Shown one piece after another: positions 15,001 through 23,749 of a stretch of 36,018 bases of DNA. Each line of letters begins with the position of its first letter. The first letter of the stretch is position 1. This stretch comes from Minisyncoccota bacterium (GTDB lineage Bacteria; Patescibacteriota; Minisyncoccia; Phycocordibacterales; JAACPR01): positions 1 to 36,018 of the forward strand of contig JAGOTN010000001.1 in the NCBI GenBank assembly GCA_018061745.1. Direction: 5' to 3'. The notes under the pieces are model-generated. The model did no database searches and had not been told where the DNA came from. It worked only from the letters and a program-made list of their open reading frames with translations. A program made the position numbers and the translations under genes.

Positions 15001-15532
15001 AAGTGTACACCTAGAATCATGGCCGAACCTAAAAAATCTAGATGAAAAAATTATTTCTGAAATGCAAACACTTCGAGAAACAGTAACTCGAGCTCTTGAA
15101 GAGAGAACAAAGGTTGGAATTAAAGTTCGACAACCGCTTGCTTCTGTAACAATTAAAAAACAAGAATTAAAAAGCAAAAATGATTTGTTGGATATTTTGA
15201 AAGACGAATTAAATGTTAAAGAGGTTATGTTTTCTGAAACTCAAGAAGTTGAAATTGTTTTAGATACAAAAATAACTGAAGAATTAAGACTAGAAGGGAA
15301 TGCTCGAGAATTAATTCGTTTTATTCAACAACTTCGAAAAACTTCGGGATTGCAACCAAGTGACGAAATAAAAGCCACCGTTTCAAAGTCTGCAGAAGTT
15401 GAAGTTGGAAGTTTTGTAGATGAAATTAAAAAATCAGTTCGAGCTACACAATTTGCTTTTGAAGAAAACGACGGAGAGTCTTTGCAGATCGGTGAAGTTT
15501 CAATAAATGTAAAAATCAAAAAGATTTCATAA
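12041..15532 (+). CDS. ileS: Isoleucyl-tRNA synthetase with an embedded histidine-phosphatase domain
   Basis: The 1163-residue class I synthetase charges tRNA-Ile. The HIGH motif is HYGH, beginning at residue 57, and KMSKS is at 807-811. The CP1 editing domain includes TTPWTLPGN. The DLHRPYIDD segment marks the eukaryote-like (type 2) clade. Between the WSVSRARYWGTPIPIW segment and DLHRPYIDD, at about residues 500-665, lies a complete histidine-phosphatase domain: RHGE (Arg505, His506), SPLFRTKETAE (Arg557), LREVQTGFDG (Glu584) and VITHEY (His646). All catalytic positions of the phosphoglycerate-mutase-like branch are kept, so it is predicted to be active. The CxxC zinc pair often seen after DLHRPYID is absent (FVQNGKIMKR). 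The start at 12041 is set by the promoter. recO begins 1 nt after the stop. Confidence 0.95.
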   Translation: MTNEAGEDNKSQVALKEEQILDFWNQNKIFEKSVERETKKGDFLFYDGPPFATGLPHYGHILAGTIKDIIPRYKTMNGHRVVRRWGWDTHGLPIENLIQKENNLKTKHDVEKFGIKNFNEAARANVFRYLDEWKKIIPRTGRWVDFEDNYITMDSKYMQSVWWMWKTLYKKGLAYEGFKTMHISPLLETALSNFEVNQAYKDITDISATVKFELVDEKGTFVLAWTTTPWTLPGNVALAINKNVEYVKVKFEESFYIVAKDLAEKVFGEKEHQIISEVSTEELVGKKYTPPFDYYVNDTNLENRENGWKIYNGDFVTTEDGTGVVHIAPAFGEDDLNLGKENNLPFVQHVKIDGTIKPEAKDFAGLQAKPKEDPTQTDVEFIKALAHKGLLFDKKKYTHSYPHCWRTDAPLLNYAMSSWYIKVTDIKDKIVKENEKVNWVPDFVGSNRFGNWLKDAKDWSVSRARYWGTPIPIWKSEDETEIAVIESISELREKTKSSNTFVIMRHGEADHNLENRISDSNNSPSHLTQRGKDDVARVGEKFADEKFDAIYCSPLFRTKETAEIVAEKIGFPKENIIEDERLREVQTGFDGRPITDYRSYFSSNSEKYDKAAPTGESLLDLKKRAGNFLKEIDSQNEGKRILVITHEYTTWLMFSANEGFDKKETIEIKEDKEEFIETGKTLEIIPSRLPVNDNFEIDLHRPYIDDVTFVQNGKIMKRIPDVFDGWIDSGSVPFASNFYPANKERFNPESGLFKKTINYPADFIAEGLDQTRGWFYSLIVLNTALFGHTPYKNVIVNGLVLAEDGRKMSKSLNNYPDINIIFDKYGADAMRYFLVSSQAVKSEDLLFSEKGVDEVSKKLIARLNNVVSFYEMYKGVLGDVSVKESSNVLDKWILARLSELEKQITKSLDAYEIDKASRPIMDFVDDLSTWYIRRSRDRFKNEEDEDAKSAAATTKFVLKNLAKLMAPFTPFIAEDIYLKVRDENESESVHLESWPNLKNLDEKIISEMQTLRETVTRALEERTKVGIKVRQPLASVTIKKQELKSKNDLLDILKDELNVKEVMFSETQEVEIVLDTKITEELRLEGNARELIRFIQQLRKTSGLQPSDEIKATVSKSAEVEVGSFVDEIKKSVRATQFAFEENDGESLQIGEVSINVKIKKIS

Positions 15533-15533
15533 C

Positions 15534-16130
15534 ATGCATCATGTCTACGAAACAAACGCTTTTGTATTAAGAAATATCCCTCAAGGAGAAGCCGATGCTT
15601 TTCTAACTCTTTTTACAGAAGAACTAGGATTGATTCGTGCAATCGCGCAAGGAATCCGATATGAAAAATCTAAACTTCGTTTCGGGACTCAAAATCTTTC
15701 GATGTGTCATGTTTCTCTTGTTCGCGGAAAGGGAATGTGGAGACTGACAAATGCTTCGCCTCTCGAAAGTAATTTTGCAAACCTAAAACCAGAAATCACA
15801 TCTGTAATTGCGAGAATATTTAAACTTCTAGAAAGATTGGTGATAGGAGAATCAGGTGATGATAAATTATTTTCAATAATCCACTCAGGAATTATTTTTC
15901 TGAAACAAAATCAAGATAAAGAGAATTTTAATAAAGAATTGATTTTAGACATTGAAGCTGTGATTGTTTTAAGAATTTTAAACAGACTAGGCTACATTGG
16001 TTCAACTGAACAGATAAATTTCTATATTTTAAATGATTCTTGGGACGGGGAAGTAATTGAAAAAATGAAAGAAGAACGCAGGCACGCTCTTCAGATCATA
16101 AATTCTGGAATTCGAGAAAGCCAGTTATAG
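15534..16130 (+). CDS. recO: DNA repair protein RecO
   Basis: The 198-residue protein begins with the RecO N-terminal OB-fold signature: YETNAFVLRNIPQGEADAFL, then FTEELGLIRAIAQGIR and SKLRFGTQNL. A helical C-terminal domain follows. It is shorter than the usual 230-250 residues and lacks the Cys4 zinc knuckle found in many RecO proteins. RecO helps load RecA onto SSB-coated single-stranded DNA; ssb and recA are both in this window. The ATG is 1 nt after the ileS stop, so the two are co-transcribed. Confidence 0.85.
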   Translation: MHHVYETNAFVLRNIPQGEADAFLTLFTEELGLIRAIAQGIRYEKSKLRFGTQNLSMCHVSLVRGKGMWRLTNASPLESNFANLKPEITSVIARIFKLLERLVIGESGDDKLFSIIHSGIIFLKQNQDKENFNKELILDIEAVIVLRILNRLGYIGSTEQINFYILNDSWDGEVIEKMKEERRHALQIINSGIRESQL

Positions 16131-16134
16131 GGAC

Positions 16135-16162
16135 TTACTCATATAAACTCGCGTGTTATAAT
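16135..16162 (+). promoter_or_regulatory. Leaderless promoter of the 16170 gene
   Basis: TTACTC (16135-16140), a 16-nt spacer and a perfect TATAAT (16157-16162), ending 7 nt before the ATG. Confidence 0.65.
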
Positions 16163-16169
16163 TTTTGAT

Positions 16170-18110
16170 ATGAATGAACCGCTAGATTTAAGTAATAAAA
16201 ATAACGACGCGCCTAAAAGTCGTGTTACAAAGCTTCAGGAAAAACTTTATTCTCCAAATACTCAATTTCAAATTCGTTCGCGACAGAATTTAGATAGAAA
16301 TCTTAAAGATGTGCCAAATTCTTGGGGTGATATTGAAAATGATAGTTTTTCAAAAATTGTTGGAAAGAAAAAAATGTCTTTATTTACTAAGATAGTTATC
16401 TTTGCATTTGTTTTCTTTCTTGGATCATTGAGTTTTGCTTTATATAAATTTGGAAATAAAGCTCCAGCTATTTATTCAAACACAGTAGATATTTCTGTTG
16501 TTGGTCCTGTTTCTGTTGGAGGAGGAGAGGGAATGACTCTTGATATTATTGTTCAAAATAGAAATTCATTTGCAATAGAAACAGTTGATATTGTTTTGGA
16601 ATATCCAGAAGGAACAAAGACTGATGATTTAAAAACAGAACTAACAAGAGTGCGAGAAGGGCTTGGAGATATTCCTGCAAACTCTATTGTTAAAAAGACA
16701 TACGCAGCAGCTCTTTTTGGAGAAGAAGGTGAGCAAAAAAGTATTGATGTTCGTGCTGAATATAGAGTTCCAAATTCAAATGCAATTTTTGAAACTAAAA
16801 AAACTTTTACACTCGCCCTACAATCTTCTCCGGTTAAACTTTTGGTTGAAACCGTTAAAGAAATTACATCAGGGCAAGCTCTAGCTTTTGATGTAACTGT
16901 TTCGTCAAACTCAAATAGTGATTTAGAAAATGTTCTAGTGACTGTTGATTATCCTTTTGGATTTAACTTTTCTCAATCAACAATTGTTCCAACACAAGCA
17001 AATAATGTTTGGTTTTTTGAAAAACTCTCTCCACAAGAATCAAAAAAATTCACAGTTAGAGGTGCTTTGATTGGACAAAACATGGAAGAAAGAGTTTTCA
17101 AATGGAATGTTGGTTTGGCGGAAACTGATTCAAAAGACGATTTCAAAGTTAAATTTACAACAATTCCTAAATCAATTTCATTAATACGACCTTTTCTTGC
17201 CATGGATCTGGCGATAGATGGAGATTTCGCTGTGGATTTGGTTAGAAGTGGAGGAACGCAAATCGGAGGAAGATTAACTTATACAAATAATACCGGAGGT
17301 GTAATTGTGGATCCACAAATAATTCTAAAACTTGATGGAGAAGTGTTAAATGATTCTACTGTTGAGTTGGCTGGAGGATTCTTTAATTCAAATGACAATA
17401 CTATAACTTGGAATAAAATTACAAAACCTGATTTATTTACAGAGATTGCAGTTGGTCAATCTGAGACTTTAACTTTTAATTTTAAAACAAAAACTTTAGC
17501 GACAAGGCAAGCTGTTTACAAAAATCCTGAAATTATCGTGAGCTCAGTTATTACAGGAAAAAGAATCGGGGAAGGAAGCGTTCCTGAAGATATAAAAGTA
17601 GAAGCTGCTAAAAGAATTAAAATTCAATCTGACGTTGCTTTAAATGCTGTAACAACATTCGCAGGTGGTCCATTTGAAAACACTGGTCCAATTCCACCAA
17701 AAGTAGAAAATGACACTACTTACACTGTGACTTTAAATTTAACAAACTCTTCAAACGCACTTGAGAGAGGAAAAGTTAGAGCAACACTTCCTCCTTATGT
17801 TCGTTGGAACAATAAAATTTTTCCAAGTAATGAAAATGTAAATTACGACGCGGCTTCTCGTTCTATCGAATGGGATTTGGGAAATGTTAGAGAACATGTC
17901 GGATTTATTGATCCTGCAAGATCTATCTCTGTCCAACTTACTCTTAATCCTTCAACTAGTCAGCTTGGAGATAGTCCTGCACTTTTGATCAATCCAACTT
18001 TTACAGGGTATGATACTTTCACTCAAACTGAATTAAGCCAAATTTCAGAAGCGCCAACAACAGATATGGGTAGATTATCAGATTTAGATAATGCAAAAGT
18101 TGTGCAGTAA
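16170..18110 (+). CDS. Single-pass membrane protein with a large beta-sandwich extracytoplasmic region, 646 aa
   Basis: I do not recognise a named family. Residues 1-70 are polar and probably disordered in the cytoplasm. One membrane helix lies at about 72-93 (IVIFAFVFFLGSLSFALYKF), preceded by KKK. The remaining roughly 550 residues are outside the cytoplasm and read as a series of Ig-like or DUF11-like beta-sandwich units. Repeated features include 'V-x-N-x-N/S-x-x-x-L/I-x-x-V-x-V-x-x-x-Y-P' and LTLNPST. Such proteins often act as envelope scaffolds or adhesins, but nothing shows this directly here. The leaderless promoter and the gap after recO indicate a separate transcription unit; glyS follows with its own promoter. 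Confidence 0.8.
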   Translation: MNEPLDLSNKNNDAPKSRVTKLQEKLYSPNTQFQIRSRQNLDRNLKDVPNSWGDIENDSFSKIVGKKKMSLFTKIVIFAFVFFLGSLSFALYKFGNKAPAIYSNTVDISVVGPVSVGGGEGMTLDIIVQNRNSFAIETVDIVLEYPEGTKTDDLKTELTRVREGLGDIPANSIVKKTYAAALFGEEGEQKSIDVRAEYRVPNSNAIFETKKTFTLALQSSPVKLLVETVKEITSGQALAFDVTVSSNSNSDLENVLVTVDYPFGFNFSQSTIVPTQANNVWFFEKLSPQESKKFTVRGALIGQNMEERVFKWNVGLAETDSKDDFKVKFTTIPKSISLIRPFLAMDLAIDGDFAVDLVRSGGTQIGGRLTYTNNTGGVIVDPQIILKLDGEVLNDSTVELAGGFFNSNDNTITWNKITKPDLFTEIAVGQSETLTFNFKTKTLATRQAVYKNPEIIVSSVITGKRIGEGSVPEDIKVEAAKRIKIQSDVALNAVTTFAGGPFENTGPIPPKVENDTTYTVTLNLTNSSNALERGKVRATLPPYVRWNNKIFPSNENVNYDAASRSIEWDLGNVREHVGFIDPARSISVQLTLNPSTSQLGDSPALLINPTFTGYDTFTQTELSQISEAPTTDMGRLSDLDNAKVVQ

Positions 18111-18127
18111 TAAAAGTAGTGTAATAT
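18100..18127 (+). promoter_or_regulatory. Leaderless promoter of glyS
   Basis: TTGTGC (18100-18105), a 16-nt spacer and TAATAT (18122-18127), ending 7 nt before the glyS ATG. Confidence 0.6.
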
Positions 18128-18134
18128 TTCGATT

Positions 18135-19442
18135 ATGATAAATGACAAGATGGAGAAGATAGTTTCACTCGCAAAACGCCGTGGTTTTGTATTTCAAGGC
18201 TCTGAAATTTATGGTGGGTTGGCTGGTACTTGGGATTATGGTCACTATGGTGTGGCTCTAAAAAACAACATCAAACAACTTTGGTGGAAACAATTCGTTC
18301 TTGATCGTGAAGATATGTACGGTCTTGATGCTGCTATTTTAATGAACCCGAGAACTTGGGAGGCGAGTGGGCATGTGGGTGGTTTTGCAGATCCAATGGT
18401 GGAATGTAAAAAATGTAAAAGAAGATTTCGTGCTGATCATTTAGAAGATAAAAATAAGTGTCCAGAATGTGCAGGGGAATTAGGTGAAGAAAAACAATTC
18501 AACATGATGTTCAAGACACAGGTCGGAGCATCAGAAGATGAATCTTCAATTGCATACTTGCGACCAGAAACAGCACAAGGTATTTTTGTAAACTTTAAAA
18601 ATGTCATGGACACAATGCATCCAAAACTTCCTTTTGGTATTGCGCAGATCGGTAAAGCTTTTAGAAACGAAATTGCACCTCGCGATTTTATTTTCAGAGT
18701 TCGTGAATTTGAACAAATGGAAATTGAATATTTTGTTAATCCTGAAAATTGGAAAGAAAATTTTGAGGCGCTTGTAAAAGACACAAAACAATTTTTCACA
18801 ACACTCGGACTTTCTCCTGAAAATATTCATGAACTGGAAATAGAAAAAGAAGATTTGGCTCACTATTCACAAAGAACAATAGATTTTGAATTCGATTATC
18901 CTTTTGGAAAAAAAGAATTATCAGGTCTTGCTTATAGAACAGATTTTGATTTAAAGAGTCACATTGAAGCTTCAGGACAAAAATTAGATTATTTAGATCA
19001 AGAAACAAATGAAAAAATTATTCCACATGTTATCGAACCATCATTTGGTATTGATAGATTAGTTTTGGCAATTCTTTCTGATGCGTATGCTGAAGATGAA
19101 ATGGATGGGGAAGTTCGAACTTATTTAAAATTAGCTCCGGCTGTGGCGCCTATAAAAGTTGCAGTATTTCCACTTTTGAAAAATCGACCAGAACTTCAAG
19201 AAAAAGCGCGGGAAGTTTATGCAAAAATTAAAAAAGAAATTCCACAAATTATTTTTGATGATAATGGAAATGTAGGGAAGCGATACCGACGACAAGATGA
19301 AATCGGAACACCTTTTTGTATCACTATCGATTTCGAAACATTAGAACAAAATTCTGGTGTGACTGTGCGTGATCGTGATTCTGGAAAACAAGACAGGGTT
19401 TCTGAAGATGATTTGATAAGTTATTTGAAAGGACGACTCTAA
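18135..19442 (+). CDS. glyS: Glycyl-tRNA synthetase, homodimeric (class II) type
   Basis: The 435-residue protein is the single-chain alpha2 GlyRS. The N-terminus reads RRGFVFQGSEIYGGLAGTWD. A CKKC...CPEC zinc-binding insertion lies near residues 92-113. Motif 2 is FRNEIAPRDFIFRVREFEQ, motif 3 is EPSFGIDRLVLAIL, and a C-terminal anticodon-binding domain covers about 340-435. It charges tRNA-Gly. The gene symbol is used loosely, because glyS also names the beta chain of the two-subunit enzyme. The promoter puts the -10 box 7 nt before the ATG at 18135. Confidence 0.95.
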   Translation: MINDKMEKIVSLAKRRGFVFQGSEIYGGLAGTWDYGHYGVALKNNIKQLWWKQFVLDREDMYGLDAAILMNPRTWEASGHVGGFADPMVECKKCKRRFRADHLEDKNKCPECAGELGEEKQFNMMFKTQVGASEDESSIAYLRPETAQGIFVNFKNVMDTMHPKLPFGIAQIGKAFRNEIAPRDFIFRVREFEQMEIEYFVNPENWKENFEALVKDTKQFFTTLGLSPENIHELEIEKEDLAHYSQRTIDFEFDYPFGKKELSGLAYRTDFDLKSHIEASGQKLDYLDQETNEKIIPHVIEPSFGIDRLVLAILSDAYAEDEMDGEVRTYLKLAPAVAPIKVAVFPLLKNRPELQEKAREVYAKIKKEIPQIIFDDNGNVGKRYRRQDEIGTPFCITIDFETLEQNSGVTVRDRDSGKQDRVSEDDLISYLKGRL

Positions 19443-19450
19443 ATTCATAA

Positions 19451-19479
19451 TTGCTCACCAATAGTCTGCATGTTATTAT
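19451..19479 (+). promoter_or_regulatory. Leaderless promoter of the AI-2E family gene
   Basis: TTGCTC (19451-19456), a 17-nt spacer and TATTAT (19474-19479), ending 7 nt before the ATG at 19487. The TTG is in frame and mimics a start codon 12 residues upstream. Confidence 0.68.
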
Positions 19480-19486
19480 TGCCGTA

Positions 19487-20557
19487 ATGAAAGACTCTCT
19501 GGATAAACAAATATCAATCAACATCACCTCGGGCGCTATCTTTAAAGCCGGTGCATTTTGCGCACTTTTTTGGTTTTTATGGGTAATTAGAGATTTAATT
19601 TTAGTTCTACTCGCTTCAGTTATTATTGCTTCTTCTGTAAATCCAATCGCAAATTTTATTTCTAAAAAAACTAAAGCCCCAAGACTCGTTTCAGTTTTAG
19701 GTCTTTATGCTGGAGTGATTCTTTTCTTCATTGGAATTTTCTCAATATTCCTTCCACCTTTTATCACAGATATAAAAACCACTTTCCATCAAATTCCTTT
19801 TTACATTGATTCATTGAGTAATGAAAAGATAAACGAAGTCCCAGGTTTTGATATTCTATTTTCTTCTATAAGAGATATGCAAATAACAGAAGATGTTCTA
19901 AATACTGTTACAAGTACTTTTTCAGGAGCGACTTTTGGATTCCTTACAACAGCCTCAGCAGTGTTTGGAGGTGCATTATCATTTCTTCTTATTGTAATTA
20001 TTTCTTTTTATCTATCTGTTCAAGAAGACGGAGTGAGAGATTTCTTGAGAATTGTTACACCTTTAAAGCACGAAAAATATATTCTTGATTTATGGAAGAG
20101 AAGTCAAAGAAAAATCGGACTTTGGATGCAAGGACAACTTCTTCTGGCTGTTATTGTTGGAGTTCTAACATTTATTGGACTTTCTGTAATTGGTGTTCCA
20201 AATGCTATCTTGTTGTCATTCATCGCAATGGTTCTAGAATTGATACCACTTTTTGGTCCAATTTTGGCAGCTATCCCTGCTGTTTCTTTAGCTCTTTTGA
20301 GTGGAGGGGTAACTCTAGGATTAATAACTTTATGTCTATTTATAATTATTCAACAATTCGAAAATCATCTTATTCAGCCGTTGGTTGTTAAAAAGATTGT
20401 AGGTATTCCAGTTTTGGTTTCTATATTCGCAATTATCATCGGAGCAAAAATCGCTGGATTCTTAGGAATCTTAATCTCTGTACCCATCGCTGCTGTTGTG
20501 ATGGAATTTTTAGGTGATCTTGAAAAGAAAAAGACAGCTGCAAACATTAGAGATTAA
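19487..20557 (+). CDS. AI-2E family transporter (PerM/YdiK-like membrane protein)
   Basis: The 356-residue integral membrane protein has about eight hydrophobic segments. The family signatures include the N-terminal paired helices (about residues 15-75) and the extracytoplasmic helix-rich loop (about 90-160). They also include the highly conserved GPILAAIPA segment and a QQFENHLIQPLVVKKIVGI segment near residue 310. From family knowledge these proteins export small molecules or act as sodium/proton antiporters; the substrate cannot be told from sequence. The ATG at 19487 is preferred over the in-frame TTG at 19451, which is the -35 box. metG follows 9 nt after the stop. Confidence 0.88.
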   Translation: MKDSLDKQISINITSGAIFKAGAFCALFWFLWVIRDLILVLLASVIIASSVNPIANFISKKTKAPRLVSVLGLYAGVILFFIGIFSIFLPPFITDIKTTFHQIPFYIDSLSNEKINEVPGFDILFSSIRDMQITEDVLNTVTSTFSGATFGFLTTASAVFGGALSFLLIVIISFYLSVQEDGVRDFLRIVTPLKHEKYILDLWKRSQRKIGLWMQGQLLLAVIVGVLTFIGLSVIGVPNAILLSFIAMVLELIPLFGPILAAIPAVSLALLSGGVTLGLITLCLFIIIQQFENHLIQPLVVKKIVGIPVLVSIFAIIIGAKIAGFLGILISVPIAAVVMEFLGDLEKKKTAANIRD

Positions 20558-20566
20558 TTTCTGATT

Positions 20567-22015
20567 ATGTCTGAGAATAAAAAATCTTTCTATATAACAA
20601 CTACACTTCCTTATGTGAATTCAAAACCTCATGTTGGTTTTGCTATGGAAATTGTTCGTGCCGATGCACTTGCTAGATTTAAAAGGGAAATGGGTTTTGA
20701 CGTTTTTTTCAATACAGGAACAGATGAGCATGGTGTGAAGATTTTTGAAAAGGCAACAGAAAATGGAAAAACCGCACAAGGTTATGTGGACGAAATGTCT
20801 GAGCATTTTAAAAAAATGAAAACAGTTTTAAATTTGTCATACGATAATTTTATCCGTACAACAGACGCTAATCATATTTTATCTGCACAAAAATTTTGGC
20901 AAAAATGTTTAGACGCTGGATTTATTTATAAAAAAGAATATTCAGGACTTTATTGTGTTGGAGATGAAATGTTTGTTAAAGAAAAAGATTTAGTTGAAGG
21001 AAAATGCCCAAATCATCCACTTCAAAACCCTGTGATTTTAACAGAAGAAAATTATTTCTTTGCTCTTTCTAAATTTTCAGATCAGTTGTCAAAACTTTTC
21101 AATGACAATCCAGATTTTGTTGTTCCAAATTTTCGTTTAAATGAAATGAAGCAAATGATAGAAAGCGGTCTAGAAGATTTCAGTATTTCTCGTATAAAAG
21201 AAAAAATGCCTTGGGGTATTTCAATTCCAAATGATGACACTCAAGTTATGTATGTTTGGTTTGACGCTCTTGTGAATTATATTTCTGCTGTTGGTTGGCC
21301 AGATGATGAAGAAAAATTTAATAAATATTGGAATGAGGCTACAAGGATTCAATTTTGTGGAAAAGATAATACCCAACATCAAGCTGTTCGATGGCAAGCG
21401 ATGCTTATGGCTGCAGGAATTAAAAACACAAATCAAATTATTGTGAATGGCTTTATAAATTCAGGAGGGCAAAAAATGTCTAAGTCTCTTGGTAATGTAG
21501 TTGATCCTATTGATATTGTTGAAGAATATGGTATAGATATGCTGCGTTATTATCTTCTGAGGGAAATAAGTCCTTTTGAAGATAGCGATATAACGCCAGA
21601 AAAAATCAAAAGTTCATACAACGCCAATTTGGCAAACGGCCTAGGAAATCTTTTGAATAGAATTTTGAAAATGTCAGAAGATCATCTAGAAGGGAATTTC
21701 AATTTTGATAAAACTTTTGAAAATCTTCCGAAAGAATACACTGATGCATTCGATAATTTTAATTTTCAAGCCGTAATGGATTTTATTTGGAAAGAAATTT
21801 CTGAACTAGATCAAATCATTCAAGATAAACAACCTTTTAAATTGATTAAAGAAAATCAAGAAGAAGCAAAGAAAATTATTTTTGAATTAGTTGAAAAATT
21901 ATTTAAAATTGGAATACTCTTGAAACCTTTATTACCTGAAACTTCTGATGCTATAATTTCTGCCATCCACGAAAACAAGAAACCAGAACAACCATTATTT
22001 CTTAGAAAAGATTAA
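20567..22015 (+). CDS. metG: Methionyl-tRNA synthetase
   Basis: The 482-residue class I enzyme has the MetRS N-terminus TTTLPYVNSKPHVGF (HVGF as the HIGH motif), TGTDEHGVKI, WFDALVNYI in the catalytic core, KMSKSLGNVVDP, and a helical anticodon-binding domain from about residue 345. It has no C-terminal tRNA-binding (EMAP/Trbp111) domain. Only scattered Cys residues remain in the region where many MetRS carry zinc knuckles, as in the zinc-free short type. It is flanked by the AI-2E gene (9 nt) and an ATP-grasp gene (6 nt), probably in one operon. Confidence 0.95.
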   Translation: MSENKKSFYITTTLPYVNSKPHVGFAMEIVRADALARFKREMGFDVFFNTGTDEHGVKIFEKATENGKTAQGYVDEMSEHFKKMKTVLNLSYDNFIRTTDANHILSAQKFWQKCLDAGFIYKKEYSGLYCVGDEMFVKEKDLVEGKCPNHPLQNPVILTEENYFFALSKFSDQLSKLFNDNPDFVVPNFRLNEMKQMIESGLEDFSISRIKEKMPWGISIPNDDTQVMYVWFDALVNYISAVGWPDDEEKFNKYWNEATRIQFCGKDNTQHQAVRWQAMLMAAGIKNTNQIIVNGFINSGGQKMSKSLGNVVDPIDIVEEYGIDMLRYYLLREISPFEDSDITPEKIKSSYNANLANGLGNLLNRILKMSEDHLEGNFNFDKTFENLPKEYTDAFDNFNFQAVMDFIWKEISELDQIIQDKQPFKLIKENQEEAKKIIFELVEKLFKIGILLKPLLPETSDAIISAIHENKKPEQPLFLRKD

Positions 22016-22021
22016 ATCAAC

Positions 22022-22867
22022 ATGGAAAATTCAAAACCAAACATGAGATCTCTGGTTAATGCCTGTGAAAATTTAGGTATTTCATATAAAAAAATAGATA
22101 AAATAGGAAATCTTCTGGCGCTTAATATTGATGGCAATGATTTTTATTTCACGAACACTCGAGTACCTTTAAACAATGAACCTGTTGCCGCTATTTGTGT
22201 TAGTAAAGTTTATGCGTATTGGCTTTTAAATTCTGAGTTACCAATGCCTAAGACAAAATCTTATCTTGATCCAAATTCTGAAGATGAAGAAATATCTAAA
22301 ATTGCACATTTTAAAAATGAAGAATCAATCGTTGATGATATTCTAGAAAATTTTGAATTACCTGTTGTTGTAAAAATGAACTCTGGTTCACAAGGAAGAC
22401 ATGTATATAAATGTAAAACAAAGAATAAAGTTGCTCTTGCTGTAAAATCTATTTATAAAAAGAAACAAAAAGATTATGACTCAACTATGCTTGCTCAAGA
22501 GTTTATTGAAATTAAAAATGAGTATAGAGCTATTTTATTAGGCGGAGAAGTTATTCTTTTGTACGAAAAAGTTTCAAACCAAAAAATTACAAACTTAAGC
22601 CCACTTCACAATGATGATGGAAAAGCTGAGCTTGTTACAGATGAAAATATTAAAAATAGTATCGTAGAGGTAGTGAACAGAAGCCCTGTTTTGAAAAGCT
22701 TTGAATGGATTGGTTTAGATATTGCTAAAGATAAAAATAATGAATGGTGGATTTTGGAATTAAATACTCGCCCTGGATTTTCGTATTTTATTCGCGATAA
22801 CGGTGATGAGAAGATTGTAGAAATGTACGAAAAACTTTTAAACAGAATTAAAAATGGAAAAAAATAA
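22022..22867 (+). CDS. RimK-like ATP-grasp ligase
   Basis: The 281-residue protein has an ATP-grasp fold. A VVVKMNSGSQGRHVYK segment (about residues 115-130) is the nucleotide-binding lysine and Gly-rich loop, AQEFIEIKNEYRAILLGGEV holds the adenine-binding edge, and LELNTRPGF near the end carries the Mg-binding Glu and Asn. These features fit the RimK / alpha-L-glutamate ligase type, which joins an amino acid to a peptide carboxylate. RimK itself adds Glu to the C-terminus of ribosomal protein S6, and rpsF (S6) lies two genes downstream. That target is an inference from proximity. The gene overlaps the TatD gene by 14 nt. Confidence 0.8.
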   Translation: MENSKPNMRSLVNACENLGISYKKIDKIGNLLALNIDGNDFYFTNTRVPLNNEPVAAICVSKVYAYWLLNSELPMPKTKSYLDPNSEDEEISKIAHFKNEESIVDDILENFELPVVVKMNSGSQGRHVYKCKTKNKVALAVKSIYKKKQKDYDSTMLAQEFIEIKNEYRAILLGGEVILLYEKVSNQKITNLSPLHNDDGKAELVTDENIKNSIVEVVNRSPVLKSFEWIGLDIAKDKNNEWWILELNTRPGFSYFIRDNGDEKIVEMYEKLLNRIKNGKK

Positions 22868-23711
22868 TCTTCCAGAATTTGTAGATGTACATGCTCATGT
22901 GCAATTTAATGCATATGAAGAAGATCGAGACGAGGTGATAAAAAGATCTTTAGAAAACAAAACATGGATGATAAATGTTGGGACGAATTTAAAGACTTCT
23001 AAAGACGCTGTAGCACTCACAGAAAAATATCCTGAAGGAGTTTTTGCAATAGTCGGGCTTCATCCAATTCACACTAGTGTTTCATTTCATGACAAAGAAG
23101 AAATTGGCGAGGAGAGTGAGCCGTTTAATTCAAAAGGCGAAGAATTCAATGTAGAAGAATTTGAAAAATTAATTTCACATCCAAAAGTTGTGGGGGTGGG
23201 GGAATGTGGTTTGGATTTTTTTAGAATAGACGGAGACAAAGAAAATTATATTGAAAAGCAAACAAAAGCTTTTGAATCTCAAATTGATCTTGCTGTGAAA
23301 TACGACAAACCTCTAATGATTCATTGTCGAGAAGCATACCCAGAAGTTTTAAAAATTTTGACTGACAAAAAACAAATTCACGGAGACAAGCTCCGAGGAA
23401 ACTTTCATTTTTTCGCCGGAACATTAGAAGAAGCTCAACAAATTCTAGATTTAGGTTTCAACTTTTCTTTTACAGGTGTTATTACATTTGCTTCGCAGTA
23501 CGAAGAATTAGTTAAAATGGCGCCTTTAGACCGTATTTTTTCAGAAACAGATTGTCCATATGTCACACCGGCGCCTTTTAGAGGAAAAAGAAATGAACCG
23601 GCTTATGTGTCTGAAGTTGTGAAAAAGATTGCTGAAATCAAAGAAATGGATACGGAGGCGGTTAGGGTTCAAATATTAAAAAACGCTATTAATTTCTTTA
23701 GTTTAAATTAA
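22854..23711 (+). CDS. tatD: TatD family metal-dependent DNase
   Basis: The 285-residue TIM-barrel hydrolase has the TatD metal-ligand motifs in order: VDVHAHVQF near the N-terminus, GLHPIH, GVGECGLDFF, PLMIHCREA, a His in the NFHFFAG segment, and FSETDCPYVTP. These enzymes are 3'-5' exonucleases that use divalent metals and act in DNA repair or turnover. The ATG overlaps the end of the ATP-grasp gene by 14 nt, so the two are translationally coupled. rpsF follows with its own promoter, whose -35 TTG begins just after this gene's stop. Confidence 0.92.
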   Translation: MEKNNLPEFVDVHAHVQFNAYEEDRDEVIKRSLENKTWMINVGTNLKTSKDAVALTEKYPEGVFAIVGLHPIHTSVSFHDKEEIGEESEPFNSKGEEFNVEEFEKLISHPKVVGVGECGLDFFRIDGDKENYIEKQTKAFESQIDLAVKYDKPLMIHCREAYPEVLKILTDKKQIHGDKLRGNFHFFAGTLEEAQQILDLGFNFSFTGVITFASQYEELVKMAPLDRIFSETDCPYVTPAPFRGKRNEPAYVSEVVKKIAEIKEMDTEAVRVQILKNAINFFSLN

Positions 23712-23713
23712 TC

Positions 23714-23742
23714 TTGCGCCATATAAGGCTTTATGTTAATCT
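23714..23742 (+). promoter_or_regulatory. Leaderless promoter of rpsF
   Basis: TTGCGC (23714-23719), a 17-nt spacer and TAATCT (23737-23742), ending 7 nt before the ATG at 23750. The TTG is in frame with rpsF. Confidence 0.7.
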
Positions 23743-23749
23743 TTGGCAC